Notes: generated by a model from the letters alone, not told the origin. A DNA stretch of 64,000 nucleotides from Roseovarius sp. MMSF_3281 (GCF_030733685.1 NZ_JASHIM010000014.1:1-64000); one strand, 5' to 3'. Positions 52,742 to 60,617 are shown, counted from the stretch's first letter. Translations and numbers: made by a program.

Positions 52742-53733
52742 TATCTGTCCCCCTTGAGAAGCGGCATGCCCATGGCTTTGCGGTCGGACGTGCCGGGCGC
52801 GGCATCGGTCCGGGTGGCCACGCGCAGCTTGGCACTGCGCGCGCGCGGGTTCTCGGCCAGTTCCTCGGCATCCGGGCCGATGGCCTTTTTCGATTTCAAC
52901 GTGAACTGCGGATCGGGCTTTTCGATCTGCGGGGCGTGGCGGCTGCCGCCCCCGCCACCGCCCGACCGCGCGGTCAGGAAACGTTTCACCATCCGGTCCT
53001 CGATCGAATGGAAGGTGACCACGGCCAGTTTCCCACCGGGCCTCAAAGCCCGCTCGGCGGCCTCCAAACCGGCCAGCAATTCACCGTATTCATCGTTCAC
53101 CGCGATACGGATCGCCTGAAAACTGCGGGTGGCGGCATGGGCCTGCCCCGGCTTGGAGCGAGGCAGACATTTTTCAATGATATCGGCCAGTTGCAGGGTT
53201 GTTTCAATCCGCGCCTCGGCACGGGCACGGCCAATGGCGCGGGCAATCCGGCGGCTCGCGCGCTCCTCGCCATAAAGAAACAGGATATCGGCCAGTTCAC
53301 CCTCGGGCGTGTCGTTCACCAGATCGGCGGCCGTTGGCCCCTCCTGGCTCATGCGCATGTCCAGCGGGCCGTCCTTCATGAAGGAAAAGCCACGCTCGGC
53401 CTGATCCAATTGCATCGAGGACACGCCCAGATCAAGCACCACGCCATCCACGCCCCCGGCATGGTCATCCATGTTGGAAAAGGTATCGCGCACCAGCGTC
53501 AGGCGCGCGCCATACTCCGCACCCCAATCCTCGGCGATCTGCAAGGCCAGCGGGTCACGGTCAATCCCGATCACGCGCTCGGCCCCGGCCTCCAGCAATC
53601 CACGGGTATAGCCGCCCGCGCCAAGCGTGCCGTCGATCCAAACGCCAGACACGGGCGAAACCGCCTGCAACAGGGGGCGCAGCAAGACGGGGATATGCGG
53701 GTCAGCGTCGGGGGCTTTGGCAGCGGCAGCCAT
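52741..53733 (-). CDS. rsmH: 16S rRNA (cytosine-1402-N4)-methyltransferase
   Basis: RsmH methylates C1402 in the decoding centre of 16S rRNA. The 330-residue enzyme has [10 protein letters not shown], the SAM loop [43 protein letters not shown] and [12 protein letters not shown]. It starts 3 bp after mraZ ends and overlaps ftsL by one base. Confidence 0.96.
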   Translation of the reverse strand: MAAAAKAPDADPHIPVLLRPLLQAVSPVSGVWIDGTLGAGGYTRGLLEAGAERVIGIDRDPLALQIAEDWGAEYGARLTLVRDTFSNMDDHAGGVDGVVLDLGVSSMQLDQAERGFSFMKDGPLDMRMSQEGPTAADLVNDTPEGELADILFLYGEERASRRIARAIGRARAEARIETTLQLADIIEKCLPRSKPGQAHAATRSFQAIRIAVNDEYGELLAGLEAAERALRPGGKLAVVTFHSIEDRMVKRFLTARSGGGGGGSRHAPQIEKPDPQFTLKSKKAIGPDAEELAENPRARSAKLRVATRTDAAPGTSDRKAMGMPLLKGDR

Positions 53734-53736
53734 CCG

Positions 53737-54240
53737 TCAGTCCCCTTTCGCCCCATCCAGGAAGACCAGCGGATCGAAATCCTCGGGCAGTTCGTCCAGC
53801 CACTCCTCGGTCTTGGCCAGTTCTTCCTCTTCATAGGTCTCGGGCTTCCAGATCTGGAACGTATCGCCCGCGGCGATGAAAAACGCCTCTCCCTCAAGGC
53901 CGATCTTCTGACGCAGCTTGGCGGGCAGCACCAGCCGCCCGGTCTCATCGACATTGGTGGGGTAGCTCTGGCCGTGAAACAGCCGTTGCAGCATTTTCCG
54001 CTCCATGGAGCCACGCGGCAAAGCGTCGATCTTGTCATCGACTTCCTCGATGGCCGCCATGGTATAGCATTCAAGGTAATTGCGGCGGTGATCGCCGTAA
54101 ACGATCACAAGCTCGGGCGCGTCGCCCGGGGTCCAGTTGGGATCGGAGGATTCAAGCACACGGCGAAAAGAGGCCGGGATCGACACCCTGCCCTTCGTGT
54201 CCACCTTGTGGTGGCTCTCGCCTCTGAACCTGCGAACCAC
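53737..54240 (-). CDS. mraZ: Transcription regulator MraZ
   Basis: MraZ binds DNA upstream of its own operon and represses dcw genes in E. coli. The 167-residue protein has two swapped-hairpin AbrB-like domains, each with the DxxGR signature (VDTKGRVSIP near 13-22 and VDETGRLVLP near 96-105), and an acidic C-terminal tail. The start is GTG 54240, preceded by GGACGGGACA. It heads the eight-gene dcw unit. Upstream lie a probable small RNA and repeated TGGGA boxes matching the MraZ target. Confidence 0.95.
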   Translation of the reverse strand: MVRRFRGESHHKVDTKGRVSIPASFRRVLESSDPNWTPGDAPELVIVYGDHRRNYLECYTMAAIEEVDDKIDALPRGSMERKMLQRLFHGQSYPTNVDETGRLVLPAKLRQKIGLEGEAFFIAAGDTFQIWKPETYEEEELAKTEEWLDELPEDFDPLVFLDGAKGD

Positions 54241-54288
54241 TGTCCCGTCCGCCCTTTTTGTTGGTGCCGATGGAAATCACCGGGCCTT

Positions 54289-54331
54289 AAACGAAACGAC
54301 GGATTGAGCTGCTGCCACTGCCCAATCCGCC
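54289..54331 (-). terminator. Terminator-like hairpin in the mraZ leader
   Basis: On the minus strand GGCGGATTG pairs with CAATCCGTC around a 16-nt loop, followed by GTTTCGTTT. It lies 49-91 bp before the mraZ start codon and would stop part of the transcripts before the dcw genes, freeing the leader RNA. Confidence 0.7.
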
Positions 54332-54480
54332 GCCCTCGTCCCGCCTTGCGGGTAGTCCAGCTGCGCGCGCCACCTGGGGGGATGTCTGCTCGCCCGCGCG
54401 CCGGATCTCTTCGTTTCGATGAAAGCGGGTGCCTGTATGAAACCTGACTTTGGGGATTTTGTTTCGGGGTCTTTTTAGCG
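54289..54480 (-). ncRNA. Structured leader RNA upstream of mraZ, UpsM-like
   Basis: The minus-strand sequence between about 54480 and 54289 has no credible gene and is rich in paired segments: CCCGC-aag-GCGGG, two GGCGCGCG stretches, a terminal pairing around GAAACGA/TCGTTTC and a final terminator hairpin. In Rhodobacter sphaeroides the abundant UpsM RNA comes from exactly this place, the mraZ leader, by partial termination. Position, size (about 190 nt) and terminator fit; I have no alignment, so homology is inferred. The 5' end is approximate. Confidence 0.5.
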
Positions 54481-54510
54481 CCCCTTTGTTCCCGTCCTCA
54501 TCGTGTTATT

Positions 54511-54535
54511 AGGGATGCCATGGGATTTCATGGAA
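54511..54535 (+). promoter_or_regulatory. Proximal MraZ box: three repeats 10 bp apart
   Basis: AGGGA (54511), TGGGA (54521) and TGGAA (54531) are spaced exactly 10 bp apart, each followed by five other bases. This matches the E. coli MraZ target of TGGGN direct repeats separated by 5 nt. It lies just upstream of the probable leader RNA, about where its promoter should be. Confidence 0.65.
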
Positions 54536-54837
54536 ATCAATAACTTTTCGGGGGAATTTGGCACAACACCTTGTTCTGGCACCCCCTGAAAAACAAGATG
54601 ATGTGGTAAATTCGGGCTTTTTAGCGCAGAACTTAGCGAACGCTTGGAAAATTAACACAACATATAGTGTTACCCGCAGAGTCCAAAAAAGTTCCCACGA
54701 TTTCCCGTATTTTTTGGAAACATGCCCGAATTATCCCAGGAATTCGCAAGTATTGCGCCGGTGAATCACGAAAACACCCCGCGATTCAAGGAATGATTCG
54801 TCATCAAACCCGCATGTCGGGCCGGAATCCTGCCACG
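54536..54837. other. AT-richer non-coding stretch between the MraZ box groups
   Basis: These 300 bp are clearly poorer in G/C than the rest of the window and hold only a short unconvincing reading frame (54558-54764). They contain one more pair of half boxes, TCCCA at 54693 and TCCCG at 54703, again 10 bp apart, and a lone TCCCA at 54734. No gene or repeat element is seen. The composition suits a promoter or DNA-bending region. Confidence 0.5.
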
Positions 54838-54897
54838 TCCCATGCTTTCCCACGGGGATGTCCCATGGTTTCCCACGGGATGTCCCGTACCGTCCCA
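54838..54897 (-). promoter_or_regulatory. Distal MraZ-box array: three pairs of TGGGA boxes
   Basis: On the minus strand TGGGA (once CGGGA) occurs at plus positions 54838, 54848, 54861, 54871, 54883 and 54893. Within each of three pairs the spacing is exactly 10 bp. The pattern TGGGA-N5-TGGGA is the MraZ target form. It is about 600 bp before mraZ and directly beside a family-1 repeat. Confidence 0.6.
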
Positions 54898-54915
54898 AAT
54901 CCTGAAAAAGGGTCC

Positions 54916-55032
54916 TAAAGCGTTCCGCCTTTAACCTGAGGCATCAGCTAAAGGCGGAACGCGTACAACGATTGAGTGGAGCACTGCGTTTCGCGAAAAT
55001 CTGTGATTCAGGTTTTTCGCGAAACGCTTTAG
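54916..55032 (-). repeat. Family-1 palindromic repeat, copy C (reverse orientation)
   Basis: It is the near reverse complement of the copy at 57777-57893. TAAAGCGTTCCGCC...GGCGGAACGC forms the first hairpin; a linker with GATTGAGTGGAGCACTGCG follows, then TTTCGCG...TTTTTCGCGAAACGCTTTAG. The terminal TTA (55029-55031), read on the minus strand as TAA, is the stop codon of the GNAT gene. Confidence 0.87.
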
Positions 55033-55547
55033 TCGCCCTGCCCGTCCGACAGCCATTTATACATCACCCGCGCATCCACCAGCCCCTCGTCGGGGTGGTT
55101 AAACGCGCCGGGCAACCGGCCCACGGTGTCAAAGCCCATCTTCTCCCACAGGGCAATGGCGCCGGTGTTGGTTTCGACGACAAGGTTGTATTGCATCGCC
55201 AGATAGCCAAGCTTCACGGCCTCATCCTGACTATGGGCACACATCGCGCGGGCAATGCCCTGCCCGCGCGCCGAAGGGGCCACCATGTACCCGCAATTGC
55301 AGACATGCGCCCCGCCGCCCGCGTGGTTTGTCTTGATGTAATAGGTGCCAAGGATACCGCCCTCGCCCTCGGCCACGTAACAGGCGCGCGGGATATCCAT
55401 CCACATTTCAAGCGCGCGGTCCCGCGTCATACCCGGATCAATGGCATAGGTATCGCCCGCGCGGATCACTTCGCGCAAGATCGGCCAAAGCGCCTCGGCA
55501 TCCTCTGGCCGCGCGGCACGTATTTCAAACTTTGCTGTGCTGCTCAC
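55029..55547 (-). CDS. GNAT-family N-acetyltransferase
   Basis: The 172-residue protein has the GNAT pattern: FEIRAARPEDAEALWPIL at the start, MVAPSARGQGIARAMCAHS with the acetyl-CoA loop R-G-Q-G-I-A, and NTGAIALWEKMGFDTVGRLPGAF near the end. The pattern resembles phosphinothricin/amino-acid acetyltransferase-like members; substrate is unknown. The GTG at 55547 directly follows GGGGGAG. The frame is open upstream but has no family likeness. Its stop codon is provided by the adjoining repeat. Confidence 0.85.
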   Translation of the reverse strand: MSSTAKFEIRAARPEDAEALWPILREVIRAGDTYAIDPGMTRDRALEMWMDIPRACYVAEGEGGILGTYYIKTNHAGGGAHVCNCGYMVAPSARGQGIARAMCAHSQDEAVKLGYLAMQYNLVVETNTGAIALWEKMGFDTVGRLPGAFNHPDEGLVDARVMYKWLSDGQGD

Positions 55548-55636
55548 CTGCTCCCCCCCGGATCGGCCCGAGGGTACAGGGTAAACCGATGCGCCGCCAC
55601 GGACAAGCCACAGGGCGCATCGGGAAAGGGTTGACG

Positions 55637-56053
55637 TTAGGTCCGCACAACCATGACCGAACATTTCGCATGTTCGGCGATCTTGCCACCATTCGACGGC
55701 CAGACATAATCCATCAGGTTCGGCATATGGCTTTGCATGACCACCAGGTCGGCCCCGGTGGTGCCAATCGCCTTCATCAAGGCATCGTCCACATCCGCGC
55801 TTGGATCATGGCTGAGGACCGCATCCGCCGTGGCCTCGATCCCGTGCTTGCCGGCCTGCTCCTCGGCAAAGGCACGCAGCTTGTCGCCATATTCCTCGGG
55901 CGTATGGGCCAAGCTGCTGGGCGAGGGCGAAGTCACCCCTACGTAATGCACCTGGGCGCCGTAATGCTTGGCCAGATCGGCACTCACCTGAAGCGCATGC
56001 TCCAGATCGTCCAGATGGCGCAAATCAACCGGCGTCATGATCGTCTTGAACAT
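55637..56053 (-). CDS. Universal stress protein (UspA family)
   Basis: The 138-residue single Usp domain has MFKTIMTPVDLRHLDDLEHAL at the start, a central PSADVDDALMKAI region and the nucleotide-binding end GADLVVMQSHMPNLMDYVWPSNGGKIAEHAKCSVMVVR. The ATP-binding G-2x-G-9x-G-S/T pattern is only partly kept (no clear final GS), so ATP binding is uncertain. AGGAGGG lies just upstream of ATG 56053. It precedes the GNAT gene on the same strand by about 90 bp. Confidence 0.88.
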   Translation of the reverse strand: MFKTIMTPVDLRHLDDLEHALQVSADLAKHYGAQVHYVGVTSPSPSSLAHTPEEYGDKLRAFAEEQAGKHGIEATADAVLSHDPSADVDDALMKAIGTTGADLVVMQSHMPNLMDYVWPSNGGKIAEHAKCSVMVVRT

Positions 56054-56321
56054 TCTGTTCCCTCCTGTTGCGCGCACCGCCTGCCCCTGAACCGGCCCGT
56101 TGGCCCGGACCCCGCAGGCAGTCGCCACGTAGCGGGGGCCTGCGGCGGTTCCACAGGATGCCCCGTTGCAACCACGGTAACGCGGCCTTGCCCAGAAAAT
56201 CAATCGACCACGTCGCTTTTGCGACAGGTCGCGACATGACGGCTCCCGCTTGCGCGGGCGGCACACCGCATGCAAAGCTTCCCGGACAGCTTGGCATGCG
56301 TTCATTCCAAAAGATCACATC

Positions 56322-57779
56322 ATGGCAGATTTTTCCCGTCCCCCCCGCCGCCCCTTCCTCCTTGCGGGCCTCCTGTGCCTCTTGGCGGCCTGCGGCGGCG
56401 GCATCACCCGCAACTTCACCCCCGCAAGCGATCCCGCCCCGCACAGCGCCAGCGCCCCCGCGCATAGCGGGCCGAAAACCGTTGTCCTGATGCTCGATGG
56501 CACCGGCAATGACCTCAACAGCGTGACCAACCTTGGACGGCTGCACCAACTGGTGACATTGCAAAACCGCCGCGATCTGTCGGTCTTCTACACCTCGGGC
56601 GTGGGCGCCGACCGCACTGGCCCCCTGGGGCTGGCCACGGGCCTTGGCTTTCGCAAGGATGTCGAGGCCGCCTATGGCTTTCTTGCGGATCATTTCGAGC
56701 CGGGCACAGACAAGCTCCACCTTTACGGCTATTCGCGCGGGTCCTATGCCGCCCGCGCCTTGGCGGGCTTCGTACACTCCGTGGGCCTGCTGGACCTGTC
56801 GCAGTTCGACCAACCCGGGGGCGGCTATGATCCCGACCTCACCCGCCAGCGGCACGAATTCCTCTCGGCCATGTTCACCGCCTACAAGTTCCCGCCCGGC
56901 CACCTGCGCCAAAGCGCCTGCGGCACCCACGACAAGCACCTTCGCGATATCTGCATGCGCCGTGCCGCCACCGCACATGTCCGCAAACGCTGGAACGTGC
57001 CGTTACGCGCGCATCATTCGCAGGTCGCCTTCGACGTGGTGGGCCTTTGGGACACGATCGAGGTGCTGGGCCTTTCCAATGCCAGGGATGACGCGGACGC
57101 CGTCAATCCGCGCTACTCCGATCAAATCTGCAATATGAAAAAGGTGCTGCACGCGGTCTCGCTCGATGACACCCGCGCCACCACCTATACCCCCGTCCTG
57201 ATGACACGGAACCACCTGATCCGCGATTGCAAAGACCCCGGAAATCGCCCCTTCGACAAGGTCGAAGAGGTCTGGTTCGCGGGGGCCCATGGCGATGTCG
57301 GTGGCAGCTACGCACAGGGCGCCTTGGGGGGCATATCGCTCAACTGGATGCTGCGGGAAACCGCCGGTCTGGGCGTCGGCGGCAACTCGATCTACCCCGA
57401 CGGGGCCGAGGTGTATCAACACCAACTCGATATCGTCCATGACACCGAGCGCATGAACCGCGGCTTTCAACTGATTTTCTCACGCAACCTGCGCAACATC
57501 GCGGGCTATCTTGCCCCCTGCAAAACCGATGGCAAGACGGACCCGGACAAAAGGTTCTGCGGCAGCGGCGTGCCCCATTTCAAAATCCACCCCAGCGCCG
57601 TGGCCCGCGCCAAGGCCGATGCGGTGATCTCCGCCGATCTGCGCCGCAAACCCTCGGGTCAGCCGCCTCGCGTCCTCAAAAAGAAAGAGCAAAACCTCGC
57701 CACCTGCATCGCCGCTCTGGACACAAAAGAGGGGCCGGCCGAGACCTGCCCGCCCCTCAAGATCTGGACACCCGATTAA
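56322..57779 (+). CDS. DUF2235 (Tle1-like) hydrolase, predicted lipoprotein
   Basis: The 485-residue protein has a lipoprotein signal with lipobox LAAC (lipid Cys24). The hydrolase domain of the DUF2235/T6SS phospholipase Tle1 type shows VVLMLDGTGNDL, the nucleophile elbow GYSRGS with Ser138, VVGLWDTIEVLG with the acid, and FAGAHGDVGGSYA with the histidine. Membrane anchoring argues against a secreted T6SS toxin and for envelope lipid or ester turnover. No immunity or VgrG gene is nearby. A short in-frame ATG upstream is unlikely. Its TAA is the first three bases of a family-1 repeat. Confidence 0.85.
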   Translation: MADFSRPPRRPFLLAGLLCLLAACGGGITRNFTPASDPAPHSASAPAHSGPKTVVLMLDGTGNDLNSVTNLGRLHQLVTLQNRRDLSVFYTSGVGADRTGPLGLATGLGFRKDVEAAYGFLADHFEPGTDKLHLYGYSRGSYAARALAGFVHSVGLLDLSQFDQPGGGYDPDLTRQRHEFLSAMFTAYKFPPGHLRQSACGTHDKHLRDICMRRAATAHVRKRWNVPLRAHHSQVAFDVVGLWDTIEVLGLSNARDDADAVNPRYSDQICNMKKVLHAVSLDDTRATTYTPVLMTRNHLIRDCKDPGNRPFDKVEEVWFAGAHGDVGGSYAQGALGGISLNWMLRETAGLGVGGNSIYPDGAEVYQHQLDIVHDTERMNRGFQLIFSRNLRNIAGYLAPCKTDGKTDPDKRFCGSGVPHFKIHPSAVARAKADAVISADLRRKPSGQPPRVLKKKEQNLATCIAALDTKEGPAETCPPLKIWTPD

Positions 57780-57893
57780 AGCGTTTCGCGAAAAACCTGA
57801 AACACAGATTTTCGCGAAATGCAGTGCTCGGCTCAATCGTGGCGCGCGTTCCGCCTTTCGCTGATGCATCAGGTTAAAGGCGGAACGCTTTAG
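57777..57893 (+). repeat. Family-1 palindromic repeat, copy D, giving stop codons to both neighbours
   Basis: The element runs TAAAGCGTTTCGCGAAAA...TTTTCGCGAAATGCAG, a linker, then GCGTTCCGCCTTT...AAAGGCGGAACGCTTTA. The first TAA is the stop of the DUF2235 gene, and the last TTA (57890-57892, read as TAA on the minus strand) is the stop of acuI. It may act as a two-way terminator. Confidence 0.9.
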
Positions 57894-58879
57894 GCGTTCA
57901 CATCCACCACGACCCGGCCCTTGACCTGGCCTTTCAGGATATCGCGGCCCAGCCCGGGCAGGTCCGACAGGGTCGCGGGCTGCACCATGGCCTCCAGCTT
58001 GTCCATCGGCAGGTCTTGCGCGATCCGCTGCCAGGCGCGAAGGCGGTTGTCATAAGGCTGCATCACGCTGTCGATCCCCAACAGGTTCACACCACGCAGG
58101 ATAAAGGGCGTGATCAGCGCGCCCTCGATGGCCGCGCCCCCGGCAAGGCCGATGGCCGCCACCGATCCGCCATAGCGCATCTGCTTGAGAACCCGGCCCA
58201 GCATGGCGCCCGCCACGGCATCCACGCAACCGCCCCAGCGTTCGGCCTCCAAGGGCTTCTTGGTGACCTCGGTCAGCTCCTCGCGCGCCACGATCTCGCT
58301 GGCTCCCAACCCGCGCAGATACTCTTCCTGCTCCGGGCGGCCCGTCACCGCGGCCACCTCGTGGCCCAGCTTGGCCAGGATCGCCGTGGCGACCGAGCCG
58401 ACGCCACCGGCAGCGCCTGTGACCAGCACGGGGCCTTCCTTGATCCCCTGGTCTTCCAGCGCCATCACCGCCAGCATCGCGGTAAAGCCCGCGGTGCCCA
58501 CGGCCATGGCCTTCCGGGTATCCAGCCCCTCGGGCAGCGGCACAAGGAAATCGGCAGGCACCCGCGCCTTCTGCGCATAGCCGCCCCAACGATTTTCACC
58601 CACGCGCCAGCCGGTCAACACCACCTTGTCACCGGTCGAGTAGCGATCATCGTCGCTGGCCTCGACGGTGCCGGCAAAATCAATCCCCGGCACATGCGGG
58701 TAATTGCGCACCAAACCGCCCCCCGGTCCGACGCACAGACCGTCCTTGTAATTCACCGTGGAATACTCCACCGCCACCAGAACCTCGCCCTCGGGCAGGT
58801 CGTTTTCCGAAATCTCCTGCACGGCGGCGGCGGTCTTGCCGCTGTCCTCGTCCTTCTCGACGACCAGTGCCTTGAACAT
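57890..58879 (-). CDS. acuI: Acrylyl-CoA reductase (NADPH)
   Basis: AcuI reduces acryloyl-CoA to propionyl-CoA and so detoxifies the product of DMSP cleavage. The 329-residue MDR enzyme has SENDLPEGEVLVAVEYSTVN, NYKDGLCVGPGGGLVRNYP, the NADPH fold VTGAAGGVGSVATAILAKLG and the AcuI/YhdH end GQVKGRVVVDVN. The ATG at 58879 follows AAGGAGAG. It is downstream of dmdA, the classic roseobacter arrangement, though 110 bp with a repeat lie between. Its stop lies inside the next repeat. Confidence 0.95.
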   Translation of the reverse strand: MFKALVVEKDEDSGKTAAAVQEISENDLPEGEVLVAVEYSTVNYKDGLCVGPGGGLVRNYPHVPGIDFAGTVEASDDDRYSTGDKVVLTGWRVGENRWGGYAQKARVPADFLVPLPEGLDTRKAMAVGTAGFTAMLAVMALEDQGIKEGPVLVTGAAGGVGSVATAILAKLGHEVAAVTGRPEQEEYLRGLGASEIVAREELTEVTKKPLEAERWGGCVDAVAGAMLGRVLKQMRYGGSVAAIGLAGGAAIEGALITPFILRGVNLLGIDSVMQPYDNRLRAWQRIAQDLPMDKLEAMVQPATLSDLPGLGRDILKGQVKGRVVVDVNA

Positions 58880-58911
58880 ATCGCTCTCCTTCTTGATCGA
58901 CAGGACCAGCC

Positions 58912-58974
58912 CCCTGTCTTCTTCTTTTTCCAAATATCCCGGGGAGCGCGAGGGGCTGGCCCCTCGCTCCCGCC
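58912..58974. repeat. Family-2 intergenic repeat inserted between dmdA and acuI
   Basis: It has CTTCTTCTTTTTCCAAATATCCCGGGG followed by the hairpin GCGAGGGGC-tg-GCCCCTCGC. It sits in a same-strand operon rather than between convergent genes. The hairpin could alter the dmdA:acuI transcript ratio. Confidence 0.75.
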
Positions 58975-58989
58975 ACCTGCAGCCCGTGA

Positions 58990-60102
58990 TCAGGCCCAGA
59001 ATGTCTCGTGTACGATGGCCCTGCGCGGCCCATCCGGGGTGACAATGTCTACCTCGTCGCCCTCGTCCCAATGGGTCAGCTTCACCATAGCGATGGCGAC
59101 ATTTGTCTTGTGGTCCGGGCTCCAGGCGGCGGAACTGACGCGCCCCACCTTACGGCCCTTTTCCGACAGCACCGGCCACCAGTCTTTACAGATCGGCACC
59201 GCATCGCCTTCGATCTCCAGCGCGCGGATTTGCTGCACCGGGCCTTCCTTGGCCACCCGCAGCAGCGCATCCCGCCCGACACAGCCGATCGCCGTATGGG
59301 TGTTACAGAACCGCCCCAACCCGCATTCATGCGGGGTGTTGTCGTCGGTCATGTCGTTGCCATAGGACAGCAAACCGCCCTCGATCCGCTCGATCAGGTT
59401 GGGACAGCCCGCATGCACATCCAGATCGCGCCCCGCCTCCATCAGGGCGTTCCACAGGTCCATGCCGATATCGCCGCCCTCGACGTAAATCTCGAAGCCC
59501 CCCTGCTTGGAATAGCCCGAGCGCGCGACCACCATGTCGCGGCCCTGGAAATCGAAATGGCCAAAGCGGAAGAACCGGATGTCGTTCACCGCATCGCCAA
59601 AGACCCGCGCCATCAGGGCGTCGGCACGGGGGCCCTGCACCGCCAAGGGGCTGACGTCCGGCTCATCCACCAGCACGTCCAGCCGCCAACCATGCGCCGT
59701 GGCCCGCACCCAATATAGAAGGTCACTATCGGCAATGGATATCCACCACCGGTCCTCGGCCAGTTTTACCGCCACCGGATCGTTCAGCATGCCGCCGGTC
59801 TCATCGACGATGGGCACGTAGAAACACTGCCCCGGCGTCATCCCGCGCAAATCGCGCGGGGTCATCATCTGCATCAGGCGCGCGGCATCCGGGCCGCGCA
59901 GTTCCACCTGCCGCTCGCAGGACACATCCCAGACCTGCACCGCTTCCTTGAGGTGGTGATAATCCTCCTCGATACTGCGAAAGACCGTGGGCAACAGCAT
60001 ATGGTTATAGACCGTATAGGCCTTGACCCCCGCCGCCTCCACGCCCGGCGAAAAGGGCGTGGGCCGCAACCGGCGCGACAGGGACAATAAAGGTGCATTC
60101 AT
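58990..60102 (-). CDS. dmdA: Dimethylsulfoniopropionate demethylase
   Basis: DmdA moves one methyl from DMSP to tetrahydrofolate, giving methylmercaptopropionate, the first step of the demethylation route. The 370-residue protein has the GcvT fold and DmdA pattern: TPFSPGVEAAGVKAYTVYNHMLLP, VWDVSCERQVELRGPDA, SGYSKQGGFEIYVEGGD and HECGLGRFCNTHT. It differs from glycine-cleavage GcvT, which normally sits with gcvH/gcvP (absent here). The ATG overlaps the DinB stop by 4 bp. Presence of acuI next to it supports the call. Confidence 0.94.
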   Translation of the reverse strand: MNAPLLSLSRRLRPTPFSPGVEAAGVKAYTVYNHMLLPTVFRSIEEDYHHLKEAVQVWDVSCERQVELRGPDAARLMQMMTPRDLRGMTPGQCFYVPIVDETGGMLNDPVAVKLAEDRWWISIADSDLLYWVRATAHGWRLDVLVDEPDVSPLAVQGPRADALMARVFGDAVNDIRFFRFGHFDFQGRDMVVARSGYSKQGGFEIYVEGGDIGMDLWNALMEAGRDLDVHAGCPNLIERIEGGLLSYGNDMTDDNTPHECGLGRFCNTHTAIGCVGRDALLRVAKEGPVQQIRALEIEGDAVPICKDWWPVLSEKGRKVGRVSSAAWSPDHKTNVAIAMVKLTHWDEGDEVDIVTPDGPRRAIVHETFWA

Positions 60103-60617
60103 ATATCACCCTCCGGCATGAGAAACAGGTCGCTCACCGGCGCCTGGATATGTGATTTGGTCAGCATCGCGTGCACCTGCCCGCGATGATGGGTCTGATG
60201 GTTGAACAAATGGGTGACACATTGCGCCATCGGGCTGGTGGTCTCCCGCCCAAGGCTGCGCGAGTGAAACCGCAAATCCCCGGTCAGGTCCACCGCATGC
60301 AGCCCCTTGGCCCAGCGCGTGATAAGGCCATCGCAGGCAAACCGCTCGGCATCCCAGACCCCGAAGGTGGGACACAGCTCTGTGCTGGCCTCGATGCCAC
60401 CCTCGGGCGCGGTTTGCAGGTCAGGCGCAAAGCGGCTCATCCAAAGCCGGTCCGCCCAAAGGATATGGTTCAGCGTGCCAAGGATCGAGCCGAAGAAAGC
60501 CCCGTGATCGGCGCGCAGCACCTCCTGCGGCACGCCGTCAAGGGCGTCGGACAATTGCCGGTTCTGCCACGCGTTATAGCGCGCCATCATCCGCACATAG
60601 CCCGGCTCGATCACCAT
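60099..60617 (-). CDS. DinB/YfiT-fold protein with His triad
   Basis: The 172-residue four-helix protein has the DinB metal triad: His51 in TLNHILWADRLWM, and His140 and His144 in HLFNHQTHHRGQVHA. Members bind a divalent metal; several are thiol-dependent S-transferases (bacillithiol, mycothiol), others are uncharacterised. It overlaps the DUF1326 gene upstream and dmdA downstream by ATGA, so it is made together with DmdA. A role with the thiol or sulfur products of DMSP is plausible but unproven. Confidence 0.87.
   Translation of the reverse strand: MVIEPGYVRMMARYNAWQNRQLSDALDGVPQEVLRADHGAFFGSILGTLNHILWADRLWMSRFAPDLQTAPEGGIEASTELCPTFGVWDAERFACDGLITRWAKGLHAVDLTGDLRFHSRSLGRETTSPMAQCVTHLFNHQTHHRGQVHAMLTKSHIQAPVSDLFLMPEGDI

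Noticed and set aside
50568..54447. Long plus-strand open frames opposite ftsI, rsmH and mraZ
   Set aside because: They are antisense shadows of the dcw genes with no domain pattern; GC-rich codon bias leaves the opposite frame open.
54241..54480. RNase P RNA (rnpB) as explanation of the structured mraZ leader
   Set aside because: The universally conserved GAGGAAAGTCC-type and ACAGA segments of RNase P RNA are not found on either strand.
54558..54764. Possible 68-residue protein in the mraZ upstream region
   Set aside because: No ribosome site, no family likeness, and the DNA is AT-rich and full of regulatory repeats; more likely control DNA.
56322..57779. Type VI secretion effector
   Set aside because: The protein has a lipoprotein signal and lacks neighbouring VgrG, adaptor or immunity genes.
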